Assembly (NCBI RefSeq): GCF_001422375.1
Contig: NZ_LMMU01000001.1
Span: 186,223 to 250,222 of the forward strand
DNA: 64,000 nucleotides
Direction of reading: 5' to 3'
Source of the DNA: Methylobacterium sp. Leaf99
Lineage (GTDB): Bacteria > Pseudomonadota > Alphaproteobacteria > Rhizobiales > Beijerinckiaceae
Shown here: one piece after another, positions 18,089-25,981 of the stretch
Layout of the letters: each line of letters opens with the position of its first letter
How positions within the stretch are numbered: position 1 is the stretch's first letter
Position numbers and translations under genes: made by a program
The notes under the pieces: generated by a model
Told to the model about the DNA's origin: nothing
The model's database searches: none
What the model saw: only the letters and a program-made list of their open reading frames with translations

Positions 18089-18175
18089 GACGACCGCCAC
18101 CCATACGGGCAGCGCGGTGGATTTGCCCCGAGCGTGCCGCTACACCTACGGGGGCGGCGGCGAGGGCATGATCGG

Positions 18176-19222
18176 ATGTTCGGGTTCGGCATGGAATACG
18201 AGGGAGCGGCCTTCTGGTTGCCCCTGATCTGGTCGGCGCTCCTCGCGCTCGCCGTCGCGATGTACGTGGTCATCGACGGGTTCGACCTCGGCGTCGGAAT
18301 CCTGTTCACCGCCGCGCGAAAGGGCAACTGGCGCGATCGGATGATGCTGTCCGTGGCGCCGATCTGGGACGGAAACGAGACGTGGCTCGTGCTCGGCGGC
18401 GGCGGCCTGTTCGCGGTGTTCAGCGTTGCCTACGCGATCCTGTTGCCGGCGCTGTACCTGCCGTTGATCCTTATGCTCATCGCCCTGATCTTCCGGGGCG
18501 TCGCGTTCGAATTCCGGTTCAAGGCCGAGCGATCGCAACCTCTCTGGGACTACGCCTTCCATTACGGCTCCCTGGTGGCGACCTTCGCGCAGGGGCTGGT
18601 GCTCGGCGCTTTCGTGCAGGGCTTCCACATCGCGGGTCGGGGATTTGCCGGCGGCACCCTCGACTGGCTGACCCCGTTCAGCGTGATGACGGGCATCGGC
18701 CTCGTCTGCGGCTACGGCCTGCTCGGCGCGACCTGGTGCGTGATGAAAACCTCGGGCGAGCTCGAGATCTGGGCGCGCCGCAAGAGCGGACAGTTCCTGA
18801 TCGCCACCGTGGCCTGCATGGCCATCGTCAGCGCCTGGGTGCCGTTCCTCGGCCTCGACATCCAGTGGCGCTGGATCGCGTGGCCCAACATTCTCTACGT
18901 CGCGCCCGTGCCCGCCGTGACCGCCCTCGTGGCCTGGAACATCCACCGCACCCTCGCCAACGGTCGCCACGTCGCGCCGTTCCTGCTCACCATCGCGTTG
19001 TTCCTGCTTGGGTTTCTCGGCCTCGCCATCAGCCTGTTCCCCTACATCGTGCCACCGCGCCTGACGATCTGGCAGGCCGCCAACGCGGTGAGCGCCCTGA
19101 AATTCGCCCTCGTGGGATACGCCGTCGTCATGCCGCTGACGCTGGCCTACACCGCCTACGCCTACTGGGTGTTCCGGGGGAAAGTCGCCGAGGACATGCA
19201 GTCCGGGGGCTACGGCCATTGA
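18176..19222 (+). CDS. cydB: cytochrome bd-type quinol oxidase subunit II
   Basis: A 348-residue protein with about eight or nine membrane segments. The CydB hallmark VIDGFDLGVGILF lies near residue 33-45, followed by APIWDGNETWLVLGGGGLFAVF and the loop FRGVAFEFRFKAE. CydB pairs with the heme-bearing CydA to reduce oxygen with quinol. The sequence type and the adjacent DUF2474 gene suggest the cyanide-insensitive (CioB) branch. cydA is not adjacent: the upstream gene is a small unrelated protein, so the partner must be elsewhere or absent. The ATG at 18176 (MFGFGMEYEG) was chosen; GAGGGC lies upstream as a possible ribosome-binding site. Confidence 0.92.
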   Translation: MFGFGMEYEGAAFWLPLIWSALLALAVAMYVVIDGFDLGVGILFTAARKGNWRDRMMLSVAPIWDGNETWLVLGGGGLFAVFSVAYAILLPALYLPLILMLIALIFRGVAFEFRFKAERSQPLWDYAFHYGSLVATFAQGLVLGAFVQGFHIAGRGFAGGTLDWLTPFSVMTGIGLVCGYGLLGATWCVMKTSGELEIWARRKSGQFLIATVACMAIVSAWVPFLGLDIQWRWIAWPNILYVAPVPAVTALVAWNIHRTLANGRHVAPFLLTIALFLLGFLGLAISLFPYIVPPRLTIWQAANAVSALKFALVGYAVVMPLTLAYTAYAYWVFRGKVAEDMQSGGYGH

Positions 19223-19335
19223 GCGACATCACCGGGAAAAGCCGGCGCCTGCTGTGGTTCCTGGCCTTCTATGCCGTGAGTCTCTTGGTCTTCACGACAC
19301 TGGTCTACGTCCTGCGGTTCATCGTGCGGGGGTAG
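19219..19335 (+). CDS. DUF2474 small membrane protein (CydX-like accessory)
   Basis: A 38-residue protein starting at TTG, overlapping the cydB stop by 4 nt (TTGA). It has a polar start MSDITGKSRRLLW, then one membrane helix (FLAFYAVSLLVFTTLVYVLRFIV). Position, size and helix match the DUF2474 proteins encoded directly after cioB/cydB, thought to act as a small third subunit like CydX/CydS. The frame contains no ATG at this end, so the TTG start is deduced from the overlap and the family length. Confidence 0.75.
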   Translation: MSDITGKSRRLLWFLAFYAVSLLVFTTLVYVLRFIVRG

Positions 19336-19351
19336 TTCCGGCGACCGGAAC
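19335..19351 (+). terminator. hairpin after cydB-DUF2474
   Basis: GTTCCGG-CGA-CCGGAAC is a perfect 7-bp stem with a 3-nt loop that starts on the last base of the DUF2474 stop. No U-run follows, so function as terminator is inferred. Confidence 0.4.
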
Positions 19352-19640
19352 CGTTCCGCGATCCAAATCTGACGCGGCCCGTCGATGATCGGGCTTACCG
19401 CGAGGATCGCATACGCGAGATACGAACGCCTCGTTCGTTCTCAGAGCATGGCGTCTTGGAAAATGCTGTCTTGAGCTGCGTCGATTCATATGGATCGCAC
19501 TTCGCTGGCCCATCTGCGGCGATCGGAAGATAGTGCTGCGAATACGAAATCATCGATTCATCTTCTCCCGGTATCGTCGGATCAAGAAGAACCCATGCGG
19601 GAGTTGATCTGTGTGGTCGCGGCACTGCTTTTCGATTACC
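19336..19640. other. intergenic region before the diguanylate cyclase
   Basis: This 305-nt region has lower GC than its surroundings. It holds the hairpin after DUF2474, a 17-bp palindrome at 19422-19438, and an AT-richer stretch around 19480-19560 that probably contains the promoter of the cyclase gene. No ORF in it resembles protein. Confidence 0.45.
19422..19438. promoter_or_regulatory. 17-bp perfect palindrome, operator-like
   Basis: ACGAACG-CCT-CGTTCGT is a perfect 7-bp inverted repeat with a 3-bp centre, about 200 bp upstream of the diguanylate cyclase start. Size and symmetry suit a dimeric repressor such as a TetR-family protein; it could also be a transcript hairpin. No regulator gene is adjacent. 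Confidence 0.35.
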
Positions 19641-21151
19641 ATGCGTTCGGCCCAGACTTGGATCGCCCTGGGTATCCTGGCGCCCCTCGGTATGCTGCTC
19701 GTGTCCGCGATCATGCTGCTCGACCTGCGCCGGGACGCCTGGAGCAAGGCCGAACAGACATCGAGAAACCTCCTCCAGGTTCTCGATCGCGACATCGCCC
19801 GCAACATCGAAATCATCGACCTCTCGCTCCAGGGCGTCATCGACAACCTGAAGGCGCCGGATGTGATGGCGGCCACGCCCGAGCTCCGGCAGCGCATCCT
19901 GTTCGACCGCACCGCCACGGCCCGGGACATGGGTGTGATGCTCGTGCTCGACGAGAACGGGCACAGCATCATCGATGCCGGCGCCCTCCCGGCCCGCAAG
20001 GTGAACAATTCCGAGCGCGCGTACTTCAAGGCGCATCGCCAGCAGCCCGGCCTCGGTCTTCACATCAGCGAGCCCCTGGTCTCGCACCTCATGGGCACCC
20101 TTGTGCTCGTGCTGAGTCGGCGCATCGACAAACCGGACGGGTCCTTCGGCGGCGTCGTGTTCGGTACGCTGAAACTCACGTATTTCAGCCGGTTGTTCGA
20201 GGATATCGGCATCGGACGCCAAGGCGCGATCAACCTCTACCTGCGCGACGGCAGGCGTATCATGCGCTACCCCGCAAGTGGCGGAAACATCGGTGCGAGT
20301 TTCGCCCACGCTCCGAACTTCAAGCGATTCCTCGCCGAGGGACGCGGCAGCTTCGTGGGCCGCACGGCGAGCGACGGGATCGAGCGACACTACACGTTCA
20401 TGGGCGTCGGTGAGTTTCCGCTACTCCTCACCGTGGCCCTGTCCATCGATGAGGTCGAAGCGGAGTGGCGCGAGAAAGCCCTCGTCATCAGTCTCATCGT
20501 GCTGGTTCTGTGCGGCCTGACCATCGGATTGTCGCTGCTGTTCGGACGGGAGTTGCGCCGCCGCACCGCGGCACAGGCGGAGCTGGCGCTGTTGTCTCAG
20601 ACGGATGCCCTCACCGGATTGTCGAACCGACGCCGGTTCGAAGAGGTGTTCGTCCGAGCCTGGGAGGACGCCGCGCGCACCGGCAAACCACTCTCTCTCT
20701 CCTCGTGGTCGATGCCGATCACTTCAAGCGCTACAACGACCGCTACGGACATGCGGTCGGCGACGAGGTCCTGGCGGGACTTGCGGAACATCTCGCCGCG
20801 AGCATGCCCCGGTCCAAGGATTTCGTCTTCCGTGTCGGCGGTGAAGAGTTCGTCCTGCTTTTACCCAATACGAACGCCGCGAGCGCCCTCCGGGTCGCCG
20901 GGCGGGTCCATCTCGAGGTGGCCAAGCTCGCGATCGGGCCCGCGGACATCGGAGCAGGCTCGGTCACCGTTAGCATCGGCGGCGCGACCGCCATGCCCGA
21001 CGCGGCCCAAGCCTCGACCGATCTCTACAGGCGCGCCGATGCGGCACTGTACGAGGCCAAGGCACGGGGGCGAAACCAGACCTGCTGCGTCCCCGAGGAT
21101 GCCCCCGGCCCGCACCCGCAAGCGGCATACCGGCTGGTCGGCGTTTCCTGA
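19641..21151 (+). pseudogene. diguanylate cyclase (Cache-like sensor + GGDEF), frameshifted in a CT repeat
   Basis: The gene encodes a first membrane helix (IALGILAPLGMLLVSAIML), a periplasmic Cache-like sensor region, and a second helix near residue 280 (ALVISLIVLVLCGLTIG). A GGDEF domain starts at SQTDALTGLSNRRRFEEVF. At 20691-20701 a CTCTCTCTCTC tract shifts the frame: upstream reading gives GKPLSLSSWS, while the expected DADHFKRYNDRYGHAVGDEV continues in another frame to 21151. Deleting one CT unit restores a 502-residue protein with an intact active site GGEEF at 20837-20851. As it stands, the product would lose the catalytic domain. Explanations are a recent mutation, reversible slippage, or a sequencing error. 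A GTG at 19611 is an alternative start. Confidence 0.8.
20691..20701 (+). repeat. CT dinucleotide repeat at the frameshift site
   Basis: Five CT units plus a C lie at the exact junction between the two reading frames of the cyclase gene. Removing one unit restores the frame. Confidence 0.8.
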
Positions 21152-21237
21152 CGGTCCTAAGCACGATGCCGTCGCCGCGCTGGGCCTTCCCCTGGGGGAC
21201 GGTGAACACGAGAGCCGGTCGAACGGCCGACGAGCCC

Positions 21238-22224
21238 CTACCCCCACAGGTCCGGCGTCGGCGGGTGGATCAGGCTTCCCTCGAACGTCAGCGCGGGATC
21301 ACGGTCCCGCGCCAGCAGCAGGGGGCCATCGAGATCGACATAGTCGGCGTGGTGCGCCAGCAGCATGGCGGGCGCCATGGCGAGGGAGGTGCCGACCATG
21401 CAGCCGATCATCAGCGAGAAGCCGCGCGCCCGCGCCTCGTGGGCCAGCATCACCGCCTCGGTGAGACCACCGGCCTTGTCGAGCTTGATGTTGATGGCGT
21501 CGTAACGCATCGCCAGGGCGTCGAGGCCGGCGCGGTCGTGCAAACTCTCGTCGGCGCAGATCGGGATCGGGCGGGCGATGGTAGCGAGGATGTCGTCGTC
21601 GCCGGCCGGCAGGGGCTGCTCGATGAGCTCGACGCCGGCCGCGACGCAGGCCGCCAGGTTGGCCTCCAGGGTCCCGGGTCGCCACGCCTCGTTGGCATCG
21701 ACGATGAGACGCGACCGAGGCGCGCCCCGGCGCACGGCGGCGATGCGCTCCGGATCGCCTTCCCCCCCGAGCTTCACCTTCAGCAGGGGACGCGCGGACG
21801 CCGCGCGGGCGGCGGCCTCCATGCTTTTAGGGTCGCCGAGGCTGAGGGTATAGGCCGTGGTGGCGGTCTGCGGCTCACTGAGGCCGGCGATCTCCCATGC
21901 CGGCCGGCCGAGCTGCTTCGCCTCGAGATCGAACAGGGCACAATCGAGGGCGTTTCGGGCGGCCCCCGGCTTCAGGGTGGTCAGGAAGTCCGTCCGCGAG
22001 GCCCCGGCGGCGACGGCATCGGCCTGCGCCAGGATGAGGTCGCGGACGCTGTCCACGGTCTCGCCGTAGCGGGCGTAAGGCACGCACTCGCCGCGCCCGA
22101 CGCGGCCGTCCGCATCCGTCACGGTAGCGAGCACCACCACGGCCTCCGTGCGGCTGCCGCGCGCGATGGTGAATGCCCCCGCGATGGGGAAGCGCTCGAT
22201 GACCGCGTCGAGAACCCGGTTCAT
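21238..22224 (-). CDS. dgcA: N-acetyl-D-glutamate racemase / dipeptide epimerase-like enolase superfamily protein
   Basis: A 328-residue enolase-superfamily enzyme of the muconate-lactonising subgroup. Catalytic features are the KxK motif LLKVKLGG (about residue 150), metal ligands in LIVDANEAW, ELIEQPLPAGD and ICADESLHD, and the opposite-face lysine NIKLDKAGG. Alone, the family would be called L-Ala-D/L-Glu epimerase. The 4-nt overlap with a DUF1611 gene (22221-22224) identifies the DgcN-DgcA pair described for D-glutamate catabolism. There, DgcA racemises N-acetyl-D-glutamate to the L-form. The precise substrate is inferred from context. Confidence 0.85.
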   Translation of the reverse strand: MNRVLDAVIERFPIAGAFTIARGSRTEAVVVLATVTDADGRVGRGECVPYARYGETVDSVRDLILAQADAVAAGASRTDFLTTLKPGAARNALDCALFDLEAKQLGRPAWEIAGLSEPQTATTAYTLSLGDPKSMEAAARAASARPLLKVKLGGEGDPERIAAVRRGAPRSRLIVDANEAWRPGTLEANLAACVAAGVELIEQPLPAGDDDILATIARPIPICADESLHDRAGLDALAMRYDAINIKLDKAGGLTEAVMLAHEARARGFSLMIGCMVGTSLAMAPAMLLAHHADYVDLDGPLLLARDRDPALTFEGSLIHPPTPDLWG

Positions 22225-23243
22225 GCGGCGGCTCCGGCCGGGAACTCGGCGACGAGGCGGTCGACGATTTCCTCGACGCCGAAGCGCACGGGGTCGGTGG
22301 CCGGCAGGCCATGCTCGCGGGCAAGCTCGGCGAGCAGGGTCCGTGCGGCGCCCTCCTCCAGGCTCTGGGTGTTCACGGCGATGCCCACGGGGCGGATATC
22401 CGGGTTGGTGAGGCGCCCGAGCTGCACCGTGAGATCGATCACCTCCCGGATCGTTGGCAGGGGGTGCTGGACGCCGCGCATGGCGGTACGGCTCGGCTCA
22501 TGGCAGACGATGAACGCGTCGGCCTGCGCCCCGTGCAGGAGCCCGAGGCTGACGCCGGCAAACGACGGGTGAAACAGGGAGCCCTGTCCCTCCAGAAGGT
22601 CCCAGTGGTCGGGCTCGGCCGCCGGGGCGATCCACTCGACGGCGCCGGAGATGAAATCGGCCACCACGGCGTCGATGGCGACGCCCCGCCCGGAGATGAA
22701 CACGCCGGTCTGTCCCGTGGCCCGGAAATCCGCGTCGAGGCCACGATCCCGCATGCCGCGCTCGAGGGCGAGCACCGTGTACTTCTTGCCCACGGAACAG
22801 TCGGTGCCGACGCTCAGCAGCCGCTTGCCGGGGCGCTTCGTGCCCTTGCCGGTGGCGAAGGTCTCCGAGGTATGGCGGACATCATGGAGCTGGCGTCCAT
22901 TGGCTTCGGCCGCCTGCGCGATCTCCGCCACGGCACCGAGGCGGGCATGGAGCCCGCTGGCGATATCGAGACCGGCGTTGAGTGCCGCAACGATCTCGGC
23001 CACCCAGTGCGCCGGCAACACGCCGCCCGCGTTGGCGACACCGATCACCAGGGTGCGGCAGCCCTCCTCCACCGCCTCGGCGAGGGTCAGATCGGGGATG
23101 CCGAGGTCGGCGGCGCAGCCGGGCAGGCGCATCTGGCCGACACACCATTCGGGTCGCCAATCCTTGATGCCGTACGCGGTCTTGGCCGCGAGGGTGTCGG
23201 GCACGTCGCCGAGGAACATCAGGTAGGGCGTCTCGATCTGCAT
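22221..23243 (-). CDS. dgcN: DUF1611 family D-glutamate N-acetyltransferase
   Basis: A 340-residue DUF1611 protein: N-terminal domain MQIETPYLMFLGDVPDTLAAK, then a P-loop-like core KRLLSVGTDCSVGKKYTVLALE, the segment DFRATGQTGVFISGRG, and EGQGSLFHPSFAGVS. DgcN homologues acetylate D-glutamate, giving DgcA its substrate; together they let cells use D-Glu as carbon and nitrogen source, for instance from peptidoglycan. It is the first gene of a two-gene minus-strand operon. The upstream gap to the divergent maiA-like gene (about 200 nt) should hold the promoter. No DgcR-type regulator is nearby. Confidence 0.85.
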   Translation of the reverse strand: MQIETPYLMFLGDVPDTLAAKTAYGIKDWRPEWCVGQMRLPGCAADLGIPDLTLAEAVEEGCRTLVIGVANAGGVLPAHWVAEIVAALNAGLDIASGLHARLGAVAEIAQAAEANGRQLHDVRHTSETFATGKGTKRPGKRLLSVGTDCSVGKKYTVLALERGMRDRGLDADFRATGQTGVFISGRGVAIDAVVADFISGAVEWIAPAAEPDHWDLLEGQGSLFHPSFAGVSLGLLHGAQADAFIVCHEPSRTAMRGVQHPLPTIREVIDLTVQLGRLTNPDIRPVGIAVNTQSLEEGAARTLLAELAREHGLPATDPVRFGVEEIVDRLVAEFPAGAAA

Positions 23244-23444
23244 GTCCGTCCATCCCCGGGGCTACGTCCCGAAATTCTTCACGATGTCTCTCGCTATGCG
23301 CGAGGAATCCGACGCTGCCAAATTCGCCTGCGACAAAGCAGGATCACGGCCAGGGCATCGGTTTCATGACGGGGTCTGCCGGAGGGGCTTGCGGTCCGGG
23401 CCGATGTCGGGTGTGGTCGCCTCCGGAACGGAGAGACGACGCAC

Positions 23445-24089
23445 GTGAAGATGTACGGCAACTGGCGCTCGGCCGCCGCCTTCCGGGTGCGGATCGCCCT
23501 CAACCTCAAGGGCATCCCCTGCGAGGAGACCTTCATCGACCTCGATGCGGGCGACCAGTTCAAGCCCGACTTTCTCGCCATCAACCCGCAGGGCGCGGTG
23601 CCGGCCTTCTTCGACGGCGACGGGCCGCCGCTGACTCAATCGCTCGCCATCCTCGACTATCTCGAGGACGTGCATCCGGCTGTACCGCTGCTGCCCGCCG
23701 ATCCGCGCGAGCGCGCCCGGGCACGCTCGCTCGCTCAGGTGGTCGCCTGCGACACCCATCCGCTCTACGTGCCCCGTGTGCGCAACTACCTCATGCAGGC
23801 CTACGACATCCCGAAGGACCGGATGATGGGCTTCGTGCGCCATTGGTTCGAGACCGGGTTGAAGACCCTGGAGACCCGGCTCGCCAACGAGCTCGGCACC
23901 GGGCGCTACGCGCAAGGGGACGCGGTGAGCCACGCCGACCTCTGCCTCGTCAGCCTGTGGGTCGGCACCGGTATCTTCGGGGTCGAAACGGCGCCCTACC
24001 CGACGGTCCGGCGGATCGCGGAGGATTGCCTGTCGCAGGACGCGTTCGCGCGGGCGCATCCCCTGCGCCAGCCCGGCGCACCCGCCTGA
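23445..24089 (+). CDS. maiA: maleylacetoacetate isomerase-like glutathione S-transferase
   Basis: A 214-residue zeta-class GST. The N-terminal thioredoxin fold carries the active-site serines in YGNWRSAAAFRVRIALNLKG and the glutathione-binding INPQGAVPAFFDG and LTQSLAILDYLED. The all-helical C-terminal domain covers the rest. The zeta-class signature is SxxxxRVRxAL. The usual role is glutathione-dependent isomerisation in tyrosine breakdown, but hmgA and fahA are not adjacent, so the physiological substrate is uncertain. It begins at GTG. It is monocistronic, with 141 nt to ndh. Confidence 0.85.
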   Translation: MKMYGNWRSAAAFRVRIALNLKGIPCEETFIDLDAGDQFKPDFLAINPQGAVPAFFDGDGPPLTQSLAILDYLEDVHPAVPLLPADPRERARARSLAQVVACDTHPLYVPRVRNYLMQAYDIPKDRMMGFVRHWFETGLKTLETRLANELGTGRYAQGDAVSHADLCLVSLWVGTGIFGVETAPYPTVRRIAEDCLSQDAFARAHPLRQPGAPA

Positions 24090-24230
24090 CGCGGTGCGGA
24101 TAATTTTCTTTGCCCTGACCGGGTCCACCGCAAAATAAAAACGTTCTAGGGTGAAACGGGCTTCCGCAGGGCGGCTTGGCCTTGCCGGCCCTGCTCCTCC
24201 ATCAATGACGAGACGTAGGACGACAATCGC

Positions 24231-25562
24231 ATGGTACCGGGCGAATCCGTGGACAACCTGCACCGCATCGTCGTCGTCGGCGGAGGCGCGGCCGGCTTGC
24301 AACTGGCGACGAAACTGGGCGAGTCCCTGGGCAAGTCGGGCAAGGCCCACGTGACCCTCGTGGACCGGGCGCGCACGCATATCTGGAAGCCGCTGCTCCA
24401 CGAGGTCGCCGCCGGCAGCCTCGATGTCGGCCATCACGCGGTGGATTACCTGCACCACGCCCACCGCCACCATTTCCGCTACCGCATCGGCCAGATGACC
24501 GGCCTCGACCGGGCCGCGCACACGATCCAGCTCGCGGCGAGCCACGACGCGGAAGGGCGCGAGGTCACGCCGGTTCGGGCCATCGGCTACGACACCCTGG
24601 TGCTGGCGGTGGGCTCCACCACCAACGATTTCGGTACGCCGGGGGTGAAGGAGAACGCCATCGCCCTCGATACGCAGGACCAGGCGGTTCGCTTCCATCA
24701 GCGCCTCGTCAACGGCATGCTGCGCGCCCACACCCAGGTCGGTCCCGTACGTCCGGGCCAGCTCCACGTGACGGTGATCGGCGCCGGCGCGACGGGCACC
24801 GAGCTCGCCGCCGAACTCCACCGCACCACCCGCGACGTGGCTTCCACGGGCCTCGACAAAATCGACCCGGACAAGGACCTCAAGATCACCCTGGTGGAAG
24901 CGGCATCCCGGATCCTGCCGGCGGTGCCCGAGCGCCTGTCGCAGGACGTCATCCGTTTGCTCGACAAGATCGGCGTCGAGGTCCGAACCAACGCCCGCGT
25001 CACCGAGGTGCGCGCCGACGGCGTTCAGCTCGCCGATGGCGGTTTCATTCCATCCGAGCTCGTGGTGTGGGCGGCCGGCGTGAAGGCGCCACCGTTCCTG
25101 CACGAGATCGGTGGTCTCGAAACCACGCGCAACAGTCAGCTCGTGGTGACGCCGACCCTTCAGACGACGCGAGATCCCGACATCTTCGCCATCGGCGACT
25201 GCGCCTACCTCGTAGAGAAAGGCTCGGATACGCCGATCCCGCCCCGAGCCCAGGCCGCCCACCAGCAGGCGAGCCACCTCATCAAGGCCATCCCGGCCAA
25301 GATCGCGGGGAAGCCTTTGAAGCCGTTCAAGTACCGCGATTTCGGCTCGTTGGTGTCGCTGGGCGAGTATTCGACCGTGGGCAGCCTGATGGGGTTCGTG
25401 CGCGGCAAGAACATGTTCATCGCCGGTTTGTTCGCTCGGATGATGTATCGCTCACTCTACAAGATGCATGAGCAGGCCCTGCACGGCACCGTGAAGACTA
25501 CCCTCGACGCCGTCGCCCGGGCTCTGACCCGCCGCACGGAATCGCGGGTGAAGCTACACTGA
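24231..25562 (+). CDS. ndh: type II NADH dehydrogenase (NDH-2)
   Basis: A 443-residue single-subunit flavoprotein that passes electrons from NADH to quinone without pumping protons. The FAD-binding motif RIVVVGGGAAGLQLATKL is at the N-terminus. HIWKPLLHEVAAGSLD is the NDH-2 substrate-side signature, the NADH Rossmann motif is VTVIGAGATGTELAAEL, and the second FAD motif is DPDIFAIGDCAYL. A C-terminal amphipathic region (GLFARMMYRSLYKMHEQAL) fits peripheral membrane attachment. The upstream gap has an AT-rich patch around 24101-24140 that probably holds its promoter. Confidence 0.93.
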   Translation: MVPGESVDNLHRIVVVGGGAAGLQLATKLGESLGKSGKAHVTLVDRARTHIWKPLLHEVAAGSLDVGHHAVDYLHHAHRHHFRYRIGQMTGLDRAAHTIQLAASHDAEGREVTPVRAIGYDTLVLAVGSTTNDFGTPGVKENAIALDTQDQAVRFHQRLVNGMLRAHTQVGPVRPGQLHVTVIGAGATGTELAAELHRTTRDVASTGLDKIDPDKDLKITLVEAASRILPAVPERLSQDVIRLLDKIGVEVRTNARVTEVRADGVQLADGGFIPSELVVWAAGVKAPPFLHEIGGLETTRNSQLVVTPTLQTTRDPDIFAIGDCAYLVEKGSDTPIPPRAQAAHQQASHLIKAIPAKIAGKPLKPFKYRDFGSLVSLGEYSTVGSLMGFVRGKNMFIAGLFARMMYRSLYKMHEQALHGTVKTTLDAVARALTRRTESRVKLH

Positions 25563-25587
25563 TCGGAAGCGTTCGCCGACGCCCTTT

Positions 25588-25613
25588 CCTCTCCCTCGTG
25601 GGAGGAGAGGTTT
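25588..25613 (+). terminator. hairpin terminator after ndh
   Basis: CCTCTCC at 25588-25594 pairs with GGAGAGG at 25604-25610, with additional CTC/GAG pairing inside, and is followed by TTT. It starts 26 nt after the ndh stop. Confidence 0.6.
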
Positions 25614-25657
25614 CCATCCTGAGGCCGTGCCCTACTCCGCTGATTTCGAGACACCCC

Positions 25658-25972
25658 ATGATCGACATCATCCAGGCCCTGCAGCAGCGTAATCCGACCC
25701 TCGGCCCCTACGTGCTGGTGTTGCGCGCCGATGCCCGCGCCCGCGATGCGGGCGATCCCAACCGGCTCACCCCGGAGGCCGACGCGTGGCTCGCCGAGCG
25801 GGCGCCGGGCGCTAAGTTCTCACAGGAGACCGTGCTTCTGGCGCCCTATCCGGGTGCGATGCCGGCCGACCGCGTGGTTGCCGTGATGGCCTTTGCCGAT
25901 GCGCGCCAGCTCGCCGCCTTCGCCACCCACTGGACCGTCGATCCGGAGCCGCCTGAGGACGAGGCCGCCTGA
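25658..25972 (+). CDS. small hypothetical protein
   Basis: A 104-residue soluble protein starting MIDIIQALQQRNPTLGPYVLVLRADARARDAG. Its length and alpha/beta alternation (PYVLVLRAD, then RVVAVMAFADARQLAAFATHW) are reminiscent of YciI-like ferredoxin-fold proteins, but no diagnostic residue supports that strongly. The acidic C-terminus is DPEPPEDEAA. It lies 95 nt after ndh, beyond a terminator-like hairpin, and is tail to tail with thiL. The frame opens further upstream to 25598 without protein-like sequence. Confidence 0.6.
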   Translation: MIDIIQALQQRNPTLGPYVLVLRADARARDAGDPNRLTPEADAWLAERAPGAKFSQETVLLAPYPGAMPADRVVAVMAFADARQLAAFATHWTVDPEPPEDEAA

Positions 25973-25981
25973 CGAACAGCG

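Noticed and set aside
24101..24140. Sigma70 promoter for ndh (TTGCCC with CAAAAT)
   Set aside because: The patch is AT-rich as expected for a promoter, but the spacing is 15 nt and both hexamers are weak; it is mentioned with ndh but not listed as a site.
23364..25277. 637-codon minus-strand ORF across maiA and ndh
   Set aside because: It is antisense to two clearly recognised genes, is rich in His/Arg/Gly, and shows no domain.
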